From the NCBI RefSeq assembly GCF_003466125.1, contig NZ_QSOC01000001.1, positions 359,632-423,631 on the forward strand: DNA of 64,000 nucleotides, read 5' to 3'. Below the pieces are notes generated by a model, which searched no databases, was not told the DNA's origin, and worked only from the letters and a program-made list of their open reading frames with translations. Numbering within the stretch: the first letter of the stretch is position 1; each line of letters begins with the position of its first letter. The translations under genes and the position numbers were made by a program. Shown in pieces: positions 1 through 8,746 of the stretch. The stretch is from Collinsella sp. TM10-22. GTDB lineage: Bacteria; Actinomycetota; Coriobacteriia; Coriobacteriales; Coriobacteriaceae.

Positions 1-550
1 AGGTCGCCTCGAGCACTTCAGAATCCAGATAATGCCGCGCGGCGTCCCCCATGCCATGGGCAAGCTGAGATAGATGGTCGATAAACCCGCAGTCAACGCC
101 CGCAAGCGGCACATGCTGATCGGACCTGCCGGCGATAAAGGACAGCCCCATATCACGTGCCAATAGCTGAAACGCCACCTCGCCCTTGACAGGAAGCACC
201 GTACCGTCCAAGCCAAGCTCACCTGCGATAAGACAACGATCGAGGTTGTCGCGGGGAATCTGGCCATCGGCCGCCAATACCGCAATGGCGATGGGCAAAT
301 CAAAGCCGCTACCGGTCTTGCGAATATCGCCGGGCGCCAGATTGACCGTAATGCCCGAGCGCGGAATCTCGAACCCGGCGGAGCGCATCGCGCAGCGAAT
401 ACGACCGCGTGACTCCATCACCTCCATACTCGGAATGCCGAGCATCTGGATGCCCGGAACGCCACCGGCAAGCGAGACCTCGACCGTGACGTGAATCGCC
501 TCGACGCCGCGGATGCAGGCCGCGTGAACGGCAAACGTCTCGAACGCCAT
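1..550 (-). CDS. comM: ComM/YifB-family Mg-chelatase-like AAA+ ATPase, 5' part only
   Basis: Only the N-terminal ~183 residues lie in the window; the gene runs off the left edge before the ATPase core. The sequence starts MAFETFAVHAACIRGVEA and carries the family's N-terminal ChlI-like features (VEVSLAGGVPGIQMLGIPS, then SRGRIRCAMRSAGFEIPR, then NLAPGDIRKTGSGFDLPIA). ComM/YifB proteins are hexameric helicases that promote branch migration during natural transformation. The ATG overlaps the TGA of yraN as TGATG, so translation is probably coupled. Walker motifs and C-terminus cannot be checked here. dprA often follows comM in bacteria and would be expected just outside. Confidence 0.9.
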   Translation of the reverse strand, partial: MAFETFAVHAACIRGVEAIHVTVEVSLAGGVPGIQMLGIPSMEVMESRGRIRCAMRSAGFEIPRSGITVNLAPGDIRKTGSGFDLPIAIAVLAADGQIPRDNLDRCLIAGELGLDGTVLPVKGEVAFQLLARDMGLSFIAGRSDQHVPLAGVDCGFIDHLSQLAHGMGDAARHYLDSEVLEAT

Positions 551-1035
551 CACGACACCTGCCAATCGAATGCGTTGTACTGATGCTCGATCTCGGCGAT
601 ATGCCCGCCGCGGATGGTGACGCCCACGGCATCGAAGCGAATCGCCTTGAGCGGATAATGCTCCATGAGATAGCAACTTGCGATGCGGCGGTAGCGGCGT
701 TGTTTTTGGGCGTCCACGGCCTCCTCGGGAAAGACCCGCGTGCTGCAATCCAGTGCAACGCGTCTGGTCTTGACCTCGGCCATCACCACGACATCGTCGA
801 GCTCATCGAGCAGCACCAGATCGGCCTCACCCTCGGTGCAACGATAGCCCTGCTCCAGCAAGGTGTAGCCGCGCTCGTTATAGTAGTCGATGGTGATCAG
901 CTCGCCCAGCATGCCCAGCTCGCGGGGACTGAGCCCCTTGATAAACTCGGGCGTCATCGCCCCGCAGTCGAGCTCGCCGTTTTCCCAACGCTCCTTGAGC
1001 TGCTGCGTCTTGCTCTTTTTGCATGCGGCACTCAT
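550..1035 (-). CDS. yraN: YraN family (UPF0102) endonuclease-like protein
   Basis: A 161-residue protein of the YraN/UPF0102 family, which has a predicted PD-(D/E)XK nuclease fold and unproven function, usually found next to rnhB and comM as here. The core is visible: GELITIDYYNERGYTLLEQ, then GEADLVLLD with the acidic metal ligands, then VVVMAEVKTR supplying the E-x-K part. An upstream extension is open, but the ATG at 1035 has AAAGGAG seven bases before it and gives MSAACKKSKTQQ, so I chose it. The ~40 residues before the conserved core are longer than in most YraN proteins. Confidence 0.85.
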   Translation of the reverse strand: MSAACKKSKTQQLKERWENGELDCGAMTPEFIKGLSPRELGMLGELITIDYYNERGYTLLEQGYRCTEGEADLVLLDELDDVVVMAEVKTRRVALDCSTRVFPEEAVDAQKQRRYRRIASCYLMEHYPLKAIRFDAVGVTIRGGHIAEIEHQYNAFDWQVS

Positions 1036-1133
1036 GGGGTCTCCTTTCCCGCACACTGCATTGCCCCGATGATGAGGGCACCTTTCATGCGGGTAAGTAC
1101 CGGATGCAAACCAAAAGCTGACCAAATACCGAC

Positions 1134-1174
1134 AAAAAATGGGCCGTACGCAACAATCACGTTGAACACGGCCC
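1134..1174 (-). terminator. Rho-independent terminator after rnhB
   Basis: On the minus strand GGGCCGT and ACGGCCC pair around a 20-base loop and are followed by ATTTTTTG. It lies 50 bases beyond the rnhB stop and separates rnhB from yraN-comM. Confidence 0.75.
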
Positions 1175-1224
1175 GCTACCAGCAGGTTTATAAAACGCCA
1201 GGGGTCCCTTTCTCCACAATTGAT

Positions 1225-2013
1225 CTAGAAAAGGCGCTCAGTCTGCAAAAAGTTTCCGCAAAAGCTCACGCGGTGCAGTGGACAAAGTCCATGTTTGCGA
1301 ATGGCCTCGATATGCTCGGGGCTTGCATAGCCCTTCGACTCTGCCAGATGGTACTCGGGGTACTCGGCGTCGTACTCGACCATCATCTCGTCACGCGTGA
1401 CCTTGGCCATGATGGACGCCGCAGCGATGCAGGCGATTTTGGCATCGCCCTTCACCACATCGCGCTCGTTAGGAACGGCGCCCAAGGGGTTGCCATCCAT
1501 GAGGACGCAGTCGGGCTCGAGGCCCGTATCGGCCACGGCGCCCGCGACGGCAGCGCGGATGGCGCGGGCCATGCCCATATCATCGATATCCTTCGGCGCG
1601 ATATGGCAAAAACCGATCGCCGTCGCCACCTCGGCAATCATCACCGAGAGCAGCTCGCGGCGCGCCGGCGTGAGCTTTTTGGAATCGTTGATACCCCAGA
1701 CGCGCGGCTCCATAGGAAGACAGACGGCGCACACCGTCAGAGGACCGGCCACCGATCCGCGACCCACCTCATCGACACCAACGACCACCCCATCGCCGCC
1801 AAGCTCATGCATAAGCTCGTACATGTCATTGACGCGCTCACGCTCGGCAAGCTCTTTGGCATGGCGTTTGAGGGCGCGTTCACAAGCCTTGATCACCTGC
1901 TGGCGCGGGTCCTCGCGATAATGCTCCACGAGGGCGGGAATCTCCTCAAACGTAGCGCTCGCCAGCTCACCGGCAACCTGCGATGCCGAAACCGAGCTCG
2001 TCATGTTGGCCAT
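1225..2013 (-). CDS. rnhB: Ribonuclease HII
   Basis: RNase HII cleaves the RNA strand of RNA-DNA hybrids and starts removal of single ribonucleotides from DNA. The catalytic set is present: GVDEVGRGSVAGP gives the first Asp and Glu, VLMDGNPLG the next Asp, and KVTRDEMM the last. NDSKKLTPARRE and SKGYAS..H are further family signatures. About 80 residues precede the catalytic core, an N-terminal extension seen in some Gram-positive enzymes. Of three candidate starts, the ATG at 2013 has AAGGAGGG six bases upstream and yields 262 residues. It lies directly downstream of rplS but is separated by a terminator. Confidence 0.95.
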   Translation of the reverse strand: MANMTSSVSASQVAGELASATFEEIPALVEHYREDPRQQVIKACERALKRHAKELAERERVNDMYELMHELGGDGVVVGVDEVGRGSVAGPLTVCAVCLPMEPRVWGINDSKKLTPARRELLSVMIAEVATAIGFCHIAPKDIDDMGMARAIRAAVAGAVADTGLEPDCVLMDGNPLGAVPNERDVVKGDAKIACIAAASIMAKVTRDEMMVEYDAEYPEYHLAESKGYASPEHIEAIRKHGLCPLHRVSFCGNFLQTERLF

Positions 2014-2040
2014 ACCAGGCCCTCCTTGCATGCAAATCAG

Positions 2041-2072
2041 ATAAAAAGAAGGGCCACCCGAAGGTGACCCTT
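2041..2072 (-). terminator. Rho-independent terminator after rplS
   Basis: AAGGGTCACC and GGTGGCCCTT (minus strand) pair with one mismatch around a TTCG tetraloop and are followed by CTTTTTAT. It lies between rplS and rnhB, so rnhB transcription is at least partly attenuated. Confidence 0.8.
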
Positions 2073-2106
2073 GTGTCCAAACGAGTGGACAGACGCTGCG
2101 ATCTTC

Positions 2107-2448
2107 TTAGCGCTTCTCGGGGATGCGAGCAGCCTTGCCCACCTTGTCGCGGAGGTAGTACAGCTTGGCGCGACGGACGCGACCATGACGAACGACCTCG
2201 AGCTTGGCGATCTTGGGGCTGTGAAGCGGGAAGGTACGCTCAACACCGACACCGAAGGACATCTTGCGGACGGTGAAGGTCTCGCGGGCACCGGCGCCGG
2301 CCATGCGGATGACGTCGCCCTGGAAGACCTGGATGCGCTCGCGGTCGCCTTCCTTAATGCGGTAGTGAACCTTGACGTTGTCGGCGACGCGAACCTGAGG
2401 AATGTCCTCGCGGATCTGCTGACGCTCGATTGCGCGGATGTAATCCAT
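2107..2448 (-). CDS. rplS: 50S ribosomal protein L19
   Basis: L19 sits at the 30S-50S interface of the ribosome. The 113-residue protein has the usual length and the family pattern: [48 protein letters not shown] and a basic C-terminus [22 protein letters not shown] lies two codons upstream, but the ATG at 2448 is spaced seven bases from AAGGA and is preferred. It has its own promoter and terminator and is not in the trmD-rimM-rpsP block, where L19 is found in many bacteria. Confidence 0.96.
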   Translation of the reverse strand: MDYIRAIERQQIREDIPQVRVADNVKVHYRIKEGDRERIQVFQGDVIRMAGAGARETFTVRKMSFGVGVERTFPLHSPKIAKLEVVRHGRVRRAKLYYLRDKVGKAARIPEKR

Positions 2449-2517
2449 GTGCAATTCCTTACTCTTCTAGAGGTGCCGTACCATCTTGGCCGGCACGTAG
2501 TTGAACAAACGTATTTG

Positions 2518-2545
2518 AGTATACACGCGCGGGTTTCTGCTGCAA
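2518..2545 (-). promoter_or_regulatory. Sigma-70-type promoter of rplS
   Basis: Minus strand: -35 TTGCAG (2540-2545) and -10 TATACT (2518-2523) separated by 16 bases. The expected start lies ~60 bases before the rplS ATG. Confidence 0.7.
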
Positions 2546-2591
2546 GAACAATTTTTTACGCAGACAAAAAGACAAAACCCGCACATGATAA

Positions 2592-2619
2592 CCGCCCGCC
2601 TCACGAATGAGACGGGCGG
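2592..2619 (-). terminator. Probable terminator after ppdK
   Basis: CCGCCCG and CGGGCGG pair, extended by TCTCA and TGAG around a TTCG loop, 40 bases past the ppdK stop. The following bases are only moderately T-rich, with T tracts 16-25 bases further on. Confidence 0.5.
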
Positions 2620-2658
2620 CATGAAGGGGGGCTACACTAGGCGTCTACACCCAAAACG

Positions 2659-5409
2659 TTAGGCAGAACGCTTGGCCTCGAGCTTGGCCTGAGCGGCCGC
2701 CAGACGCGCGAGGGGCACGCGATAGGGCGAGCAGGACACGTAGTCCACGTCGGCCGCGTTAAACAGGGCCTTGATGGACTTGGGGTCGCCGCCGTGCTCA
2801 CCGCACACGCCAAAGTGCATGCCGGGGTTGGTGGCACGACCCTTCTCGACGGCCATGCGCACGAGCTCCAGCACCGCCGAGTCGATAGTCTCGAAGGGGT
2901 TGTCCTTCAAGATCTTCTTGTGCATGTACAGCGGAATGAACTTGGCCTCGGCATCGTCGCGGGAGAAGCCGAAGGTCGTCTGGGTGAGATCGTTGGTGCC
3001 AAAGCAGAAGAAGTCGGCGTGATGGGCGATCTCGTCAGCGACCATGCAGGCGCGCGGCAGCTCGAGCATCGTGCCCACGGGAATGTTGAGCTCGACGCCC
3101 TCCTCGGCGGAAACCTCGGCGATCACGCGCTCGATGACCTCGCGGGTCTGGACATGCTCGGCCGTGATGGAAACGAGCGGAACCATGATCTCGGGGCGCG
3201 GGTCGACGCCTTCCTTGATAAGGCGAGCGGCAGCCGTTGCCACGGCACGGACCTGCATGAGCGGCAGGTCACCGAAGACGACTGACAGGCGCACACCGCG
3301 CAGGCCGAGCATCGGGTTGGACTCGACCATGCCGTCGATACGGCGCAGGCGGGCACGCAGGGCGGCAAGCTCTACCTCGCCGGCGCCAGCGGCCTCCTTC
3401 CTGGTGATGGCGACCTCGAGCTCGCGAGGATTATCCAGGAACTCATGAAGCGGCGGATCGAGCAGGCGAACGACCACATCGCGACCGGACATGGTCTTGA
3501 ACATCGCCAAGAAGTCCTCAGTCTGAACCTTGAGCAGATCGGCCAGGGCCTGCTGCTTCACAGCCTCGTCGTCGGACAGGATGAAGCTCTGGATAATGTT
3601 CTTGCGATCGCCCAGGAACATGTGCTCGGTACGGCACAGACCGATGGCCTCGGCGCCAAACTCGAGCGCGAGCTCGGCATCCTCGGGATTGTCGGCGTTG
3701 ACGCGCACGTGGTTGGCGTGACCGTCGGTCTCGTCCAGGCGGATCTCGTCTGCCCAGGACAGAATGGTGTCCAGGTCGCCGGTGAGCTCAGCGGAGACCA
3801 AATCGACAGCGCCGTCGACGACGATACCCTGGGTGCCGTCGATGGAGATGATATCACCCTCGTGCAGCACGCGATCGCTGCCCTCGATGCGCACGACCTT
3901 CTCGGCCGCGTCAATGTGGAAGCGCTCGACGCCGCAGACGCAGGGCGTACCCATACCGCGAGCGATAACGGCGGCATGGCTCGTCTTGCCGCCATGGCTC
4001 GTCAAGATACCCTCGGCGGCGACCATTCCCTTAAGGTCGTCGGGGTTGGTCTCCCAGCGGACCAGAATGACCTTATGGCCCTCGGCAGAACGCGCGACGG
4101 CGTCATCGCTCGAGAACACGACCTCGCCCACGGCGGCACCGGGGCTGGCGTTAAGGCCGCATGCGAGCGCCTCGTACTTCTTGGAGGAGTCGAACTGCGG
4201 GTGCAGGAGCTGGTCGAGCTGCGTGGGATCGATGCGGCTCACGGCCTCCTCACGGGTGATGAGGCCCTCCTCGACCATCTCGATAGCGATGCGCAGAGCG
4301 GCGGTTGCGGTACGCTTGCCCACACGGGTCTGGAGCATCCAGAGCTTACCCTGCTCGATGGTGAACTCGATGTCGCACATGTCGCGGTAGTGATCCTCAA
4401 GCGTCAGGAAGACACGCTCAAGCTCTTCACCTGCGGACTCGAGGCCCGGGGTGGTCTTGAGGTCGGCAATGGACTCGGTGTTGCGGATGCCGGCGACGAC
4501 GTCCTCGCCCTGGGCGTTGACCAGAAAGTCACCGTAGAACTCCTTGGTGCCGTCGGCCGGGTTGCGCGTAAAGGCGACACCGGTCGCCGAGGTCTCGCCC
4601 TTATTGCCAAAGGCCATAGCCTGAACGTTGACGGCGGTGCCAAGGTCGTCGGAAATGCCGTGCTGCTTGCGGTAGATGCAGGCGCGCTCGTTCATCCAGC
4701 TGCCGAAGACGGCCTGGATAGCAAGGCGCAGCTGGAGCTCCGGATCGTGCGGGAAGACGGGCTTGCCGTCGGCGACCTCGAGCTCGGGATACAGGGCGGC
4801 CTCGACGTTCTCGGAGAAGATGCCCTTGAACGTCTCGACGAGCTCCTGCAGGTCCTCGGCCGAAAGCTCGGAATCGACGCGAACGCCGGCGACCAGGCGG
4901 GCCTGGGTCAGGGCATTCTCGAACAAGTCAGCATCGACACCCATGACGACGTTGGAGAACATCTGGATAAAGCGGCGGTAGCTATCCCAGGCAAAACGCG
5001 GGTTTTGCGTCTGGGCGATAAGGCCCTGAACGGAATCGTCATTGAGGCCCAGGTTGAGGACTGTGTCCATCATACCGGGCATGGAGAACGGAGCGCCCGA
5101 GCGAACCGATACGAGCAGCGGATCGGAGGCATCGCCGAGCTTTTTGCCGCAGCGGGCCTCGAGGTCTGCCTCGGCGGCAACGATCTCATCGAGTGCGCCC
5201 TCGGGCCAGACGTTACCGGCACCGGAGTACGCAACACAGGTCTGGCAGGTAATGGTAAAGCCACCGGGGACCGGCAGGCCGATGCGGCTCATCTCGGCAA
5301 GGTTTGCGCCTTTGCCGCCAAGCACGAAGTTCATGGACTTGTCACCCTCGGTGACACAGGTGCCCTGGGCGTCGGTTCCAAAACGGTAAACCCTCTTGCA
5401 ATCGCTCAC
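2659..5409 (-). CDS. ppdK: Pyruvate, phosphate dikinase
   Basis: PPDK interconverts pyruvate + ATP + Pi and PEP + AMP + PPi; in anaerobes it usually works in the glycolytic or gluconeogenic PEP/pyruvate node. The 916 residues match the family. The N-terminal nucleotide-binding domain has LGGKGANLAEM and SVRSGAPFSMPGMMDT. The swivelling domain has GGKTSHAAVIARGMGTPC with phospho-carrier His478 and, two residues before it, Thr476, the residue targeted by the regulatory kinase. The PEP domain ends with GVCGEHGGDP. The start is GTG, preceded by GGAAGGGG. The regulator gene lies upstream in the same direction. Confidence 0.97.
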   Translation of the reverse strand: MSDCKRVYRFGTDAQGTCVTEGDKSMNFVLGGKGANLAEMSRIGLPVPGGFTITCQTCVAYSGAGNVWPEGALDEIVAAEADLEARCGKKLGDASDPLLVSVRSGAPFSMPGMMDTVLNLGLNDDSVQGLIAQTQNPRFAWDSYRRFIQMFSNVVMGVDADLFENALTQARLVAGVRVDSELSAEDLQELVETFKGIFSENVEAALYPELEVADGKPVFPHDPELQLRLAIQAVFGSWMNERACIYRKQHGISDDLGTAVNVQAMAFGNKGETSATGVAFTRNPADGTKEFYGDFLVNAQGEDVVAGIRNTESIADLKTTPGLESAGEELERVFLTLEDHYRDMCDIEFTIEQGKLWMLQTRVGKRTATAALRIAIEMVEEGLITREEAVSRIDPTQLDQLLHPQFDSSKKYEALACGLNASPGAAVGEVVFSSDDAVARSAEGHKVILVRWETNPDDLKGMVAAEGILTSHGGKTSHAAVIARGMGTPCVCGVERFHIDAAEKVVRIEGSDRVLHEGDIISIDGTQGIVVDGAVDLVSAELTGDLDTILSWADEIRLDETDGHANHVRVNADNPEDAELALEFGAEAIGLCRTEHMFLGDRKNIIQSFILSDDEAVKQQALADLLKVQTEDFLAMFKTMSGRDVVVRLLDPPLHEFLDNPRELEVAITRKEAAGAGEVELAALRARLRRIDGMVESNPMLGLRGVRLSVVFGDLPLMQVRAVATAAARLIKEGVDPRPEIMVPLVSITAEHVQTREVIERVIAEVSAEEGVELNIPVGTMLELPRACMVADEIAHHADFFCFGTNDLTQTTFGFSRDDAEAKFIPLYMHKKILKDNPFETIDSAVLELVRMAVEKGRATNPGMHFGVCGEHGGDPKSIKALFNAADVDYVSCSPYRVPLARLAAAQAKLEAKRSA

Positions 5410-5484
5410 GATACTTCCCCTTCCATGCGCTCTCGCGCACGACCGTGGTAACGAATTGGCCCGCCGGATGCGAGCCGTGAGGGA

Positions 5485-5490
5485 ACTATA
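5485..5490 (-). promoter_or_regulatory. Candidate -10 box of ppdK
   Basis: TATAGT on the minus strand, ~75 bases before the ppdK GTG. No good -35 hexamer stands at the right distance, which would fit an activator-dependent promoter. The box lies inside the spacer of a CCCGCCG...CGGCGGG inverted repeat (5460-5497). Confidence 0.4.
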
Positions 5491-5531
5491 CGGCGGGTTT
5501 TGGACAGGCTTGAGCAGAGGATTCGCGGTTT

Positions 5532-5569
5532 GGTAAACGTGGTAAATATGACGGTAAACGGTAGGTAAA
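5532..5569 (-). promoter_or_regulatory. Array of four GGTAAA repeats upstream of ppdK
   Basis: GGTAAA occurs at 5532, 5541, 5553 and 5564 (plus strand), spaced 9-12 bases, which places it ~45-80 bases upstream of the candidate ppdK -10 box. Nearby are the palindrome TGCAAGTAACTTGCA (5595-5609) and an inverted copy, TTTACC, at 5640. No gene is seen in 5410-5736; this array and the palindromic repeat at its far end are all I see in that stretch. Confidence 0.4.
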
Positions 5570-5677
5570 GGTGGTTGCCTTATGAAGATACCAATGCAAG
5601 TAACTTGCAGGTCAAAAGCGGTAATAACTGCTAAATCGCTTTACCATAATCATGCATTATTTTGAGGTAGTCTCTTT

Positions 5678-5741
5678 GGGTAGCTAATTTGGGACGGGGC
5701 TATTTTAGCTACCCAGACAAACCCGTCCCACATAAGCTAGC
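5678..5741. repeat. GGGTAGCTAA-type palindromic repeat, copy 1
   Basis: A 37-base unit (5678-5714) with ends GGGTAGCTAA and TTAGCTACCC around a core containing GGGACGGGGC, followed by a decayed inverted half-unit (5721-5741) with CCCGTCCCA. The two can pair as a long hairpin just beyond the ppsR stop, so it may end ppsR transcripts. Related copies are at 13762, 30785 and 39514. Confidence 0.8.
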
Positions 5742-6612
5742 TTTGTTGAGCGCGACGGACGGCACGGCGGGCCCTGGCTTCCTGAATCTCTTCGAGGTGG
5801 GCAATGATCTCGGAGGCGCTCTCCTCGATCGCCTTACCGTCAGTGCGCACGACAAAGCAGCCCAAACGCTTCATGAGGGCACGGGCTTCCTGGAGCTCGC
5901 TGCGCACGCTCTCGGGCTCGGCATAGGAACCGGCGACAGCGCGGGCATAGTCATTGCCCAGACGGCTATCACGAATCTCGGAAATCACATCGACGGTAGA
6001 AATCAAGCCAAACAACCTCATCGGATCAACCTGATAAATCGACTTTGGCGGCTCCATACCATGAGCCAGCGGAACATTGGCAACCTTGTAGCCCTGATAG
6101 GCCAAATACATCGACAGCGGCGTCTTGGACGTACGCGACACACCCAGCAGCACGATATCGGCACCCGACAGATCATCGCACCCGCGCCCGTCATCGTGCT
6201 CAACAAAATACTCCATGGCCTCGATGCGATGGAAATAACGGTCGTCGGTCTTATGAATCACACCCGCGACACGCTTGGGCGACGCACCGATAAGCGAGGA
6301 CAGGACGGCAAGCGTCGGGCCGATCAGGTCGACCGAACGGATATGCAGCATGCCCAGGTAATCGAGGACGCGGGCGCGAAGCGCCGGATCGACAATGGTG
6401 TGGAACACGGCAATATCGCGATGGTCCGCATCGACACGCGGACCCACAAACGACTTGACCTGCTCCACCGAGGTCACCTTGGGCAGGCGCAAAAGACGAA
6501 AAGCCCCTTCATCAAATTGCCCGGACGCCGCAAGCACCACCTCACAAGCGGTATCACCGAGCGAGTCGGAGATAACGATAACGGTGGGACGAGCGGTGAC
6601 CGGGCAATCCAT
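5737..6612 (-). CDS. ppsR: PPDK regulatory protein (DUF299; bifunctional kinase/pyrophosphorylase)
   Basis: DUF299 proteins switch PPDK or PEP synthase off by ADP-dependent phosphorylation of a Thr near the catalytic His, and on again by Pi-dependent removal. This 291-residue protein shows the family's N-terminal VIVISDSLGDTACEVV and the P-loop-like DIVLLGVSRTSKTPLSMYLA, followed by GYKVANVPLAHG. Its target is almost certainly the adjacent ppdK product, which has the T-x-H target site. The ATG has AAAGGAG six bases upstream. A terminator-like repeat and a ~330-base spacer separate it from ppdK, so the two are probably transcribed independently. Confidence 0.93.
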   Translation of the reverse strand: MDCPVTARPTVIVISDSLGDTACEVVLAASGQFDEGAFRLLRLPKVTSVEQVKSFVGPRVDADHRDIAVFHTIVDPALRARVLDYLGMLHIRSVDLIGPTLAVLSSLIGASPKRVAGVIHKTDDRYFHRIEAMEYFVEHDDGRGCDDLSGADIVLLGVSRTSKTPLSMYLAYQGYKVANVPLAHGMEPPKSIYQVDPMRLFGLISTVDVISEIRDSRLGNDYARAVAGSYAEPESVRSELQEARALMKRLGCFVVRTDGKAIEESASEIIAHLEEIQEARARRAVRRAQQS

Positions 6613-6646
6613 GCGGGGCTCCTTTTGCGCTTACGCGCAGGCTAGC

Positions 6647-8743
6647 TTACTTTTTGCGGGCAAGCTCACCGATGTTGGCGATGCCGGAGAAAACGGCCTC
6701 AAAGCGGTTGAGCAGCTTAAGGCGATTATCGCGAAGCTGCTCGTCCTTGTCCATGACCATAACCTCGTCGAAGAAACGATCGATGGGGGCGCGAAGGGCG
6801 GCGAGGGCGGCAAATGCGGCCGGGTAATCCTCGGCAGCGAGGGCGGCATCGACAGCGGTCTGGGCAGCCTCGGAGGCGTCGGCGAGAGCAAGCTCGGCAT
6901 CGCCCATCAGGCTACGGTCGTACTCCGCACCCAGCTCGGGCTTGGAGATATGCGCGGCGCGGGCATAGGCGGTGGCCAGGTTGTCGAAGGTCTCGGCGTC
7001 GTTCTTGCGAGCCTCGTCGAGGGCGGCGCAGCGGGCGAAGAAGACGGACGGGGCAATGATGTGCACCGCGGAGACGGCGGCGACGGTATCGGCCGGAATC
7101 TTCTCGTCGCGGGCCATGCTCACCAGGCGGCCATGGAAGAAGTCGCGAACCTGCTGGGCGACCTCGGCGGCGTCGAACTCAATGTCCTGCTCGCTATAGA
7201 GCTGAAGGGCGAAGTCGATCAGCGACGTGGGGTCGATCGGCAGACGGTCGCGCAGGATGTTGATGATGCCGATAGCGGCACGACGCAGCGCGTAGGGGTC
7301 GGAGGAGCCGGTCGGGGGCTCGCCGATGGCAAAGATACCGGCGATGGTATCGAGCTTGTCGGCGCAGGCCACGATGCAGCCAGCGGTGCCCTCGGGCAGC
7401 TCGTCACCGGCAAAGCGGGGACGGTAGTGATCGCGAATGGCGCGGGCGACCTCGTCGTTCTCCCCCATCGCGCATGCGTAGTAACCACCCATCACGCCCT
7501 GCTGGCTCGTGAACTCGACGACGGCGTTGGAAACCAGGTCGGCCTTGCACAGATGCGCGGCGCGAGCGGCATCGGCAGCCAGGTGGGCGCCCAGATGGGC
7601 CTCGCGTGCAATAGCGAGCGCGAGCTGCTCAATACGCTCGGACTTGGCGAGCACACTACCGAGCTTCTCCTGGAAGGCAACCTTAGCCAGACGCTCGCGG
7701 AACTCATCGAGGGAGATCTTCAGATCCTCCTCGTAGAAGAACTTGGCGTCGTCCAGACGGGCGCGCACGACGCGCTCGTTGCCGTCGATCACGCGCTCGG
7801 CGTTCTCGGGCTTGCTGTTCGAAACAACCACGAACTCACGAGTGAGCTTGCCCTCGCCGTCATAGATCGGGAAGTAGCGCTGGTTGGTGAGCATGGACTC
7901 GCAGATAATCTCGTGCGGGACCTTGAGGAACTCCTCATCGAAGGTGCCGACGAGCACCGTCGGCCATTCGCAGAGGTTGATGACCTCCTCAAAGACTTTC
8001 TTGGGCGTGTCGACATGGCAGCCGGGGCGAGCAGCCTCGACTTCGGCGATACCGGCAAGAATGGCCTCGCGACGACGCTCGGCAGAAAGCACGCCGGCAT
8101 CCTCGAGCACCTGCTCATAGACGGCGGGGCTGGCGACAACGTGGTCACCGAGGCCAAGCACGCGATGACCGCGCGTGGTGTTGCCGCTCGTCACATCGGC
8201 AAAGGACACGGGCACAACATCCTCGCCCAAAAGACAGCAGATCCAACGGACCGGGCGCACGAACGTCGCGTGCTCGTGGCCCCAGCGCTGGCTGCGGTAG
8301 TTGGGCCACTGCAGGCCGGCGATGGTCTTCTCACACAGGGCCGTCAGAATCGGGGTAGCCGGTGCGGAGGGAATGTTCTTCTCAGCAAAGACATACTCGC
8401 GACCGTCGGTGTCCTCGCGACGGACCAGGTCCTCGGCAGCCACACCGCACTTGCGGGCGAAGCCCTGGGCGGCCTTGGTGGCGTTGCCGTCGGCGTCAAA
8501 TGCAATGTTTGCCGCGGGGCCGCGCTTGACCTCGTGAACCTCATCGGTCGCGGTAGCGACATCGGCCACGAGTGCAGCCAGGCGACGCGGGCTCGAGATC
8601 ACACGGACCTCGCCGTGGGCCAGACCGGCCTCATCGAGACCCTTGGCGATCATGGTGCCAAGCTGCTTGACGGCATTGTTCAGCGGTGCAGAGGGCATTT
8701 CCTCCGTACCGATCTCAAACAGGAAATCCTTAGCGTCTGCCAT
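6647..8743 (-). CDS. glyS: Glycyl-tRNA synthetase beta subunit
   Basis: Beta subunit of the bacterial alpha2beta2 glycyl-tRNA synthetase, which supplies tRNA recognition for charging tRNA-Gly. At 698 residues it has the normal length. Recognisable parts are the N-terminal FLFEIGTEEMPSAPLNNAV, SSPRRLAALV, the central FVRPVRWICCLLG and the DPYALRRAAIGIINIL segment typical of the C-terminal half. An HD-like motif in the middle is only partly kept. It starts three bases after the glyQ stop and has GAGGTGG upstream of its ATG, so the subunits are co-translated. No T-box leader precedes the pair. Confidence 0.96.
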   Translation of the reverse strand: MADAKDFLFEIGTEEMPSAPLNNAVKQLGTMIAKGLDEAGLAHGEVRVISSPRRLAALVADVATATDEVHEVKRGPAANIAFDADGNATKAAQGFARKCGVAAEDLVRREDTDGREYVFAEKNIPSAPATPILTALCEKTIAGLQWPNYRSQRWGHEHATFVRPVRWICCLLGEDVVPVSFADVTSGNTTRGHRVLGLGDHVVASPAVYEQVLEDAGVLSAERRREAILAGIAEVEAARPGCHVDTPKKVFEEVINLCEWPTVLVGTFDEEFLKVPHEIICESMLTNQRYFPIYDGEGKLTREFVVVSNSKPENAERVIDGNERVVRARLDDAKFFYEEDLKISLDEFRERLAKVAFQEKLGSVLAKSERIEQLALAIAREAHLGAHLAADAARAAHLCKADLVSNAVVEFTSQQGVMGGYYACAMGENDEVARAIRDHYRPRFAGDELPEGTAGCIVACADKLDTIAGIFAIGEPPTGSSDPYALRRAAIGIINILRDRLPIDPTSLIDFALQLYSEQDIEFDAAEVAQQVRDFFHGRLVSMARDEKIPADTVAAVSAVHIIAPSVFFARCAALDEARKNDAETFDNLATAYARAAHISKPELGAEYDRSLMGDAELALADASEAAQTAVDAALAAEDYPAAFAALAALRAPIDRFFDEVMVMDKDEQLRDNRLKLLNRFEAVFSGIANIGELARKK

Positions 8744-8746
8744 GGC

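Noticed and set aside
583..2067. Long plus-strand open frame of 494 codons
   Set aside because: It lies opposite yraN and rnhB, has low-complexity His/Ala/Arg-rich composition and no ribosome binding site; a shadow of GC-rich coding DNA.
3445..5451. Plus-strand open frame of 668 codons
   Set aside because: Antisense to ppdK; no motif and no start signal.
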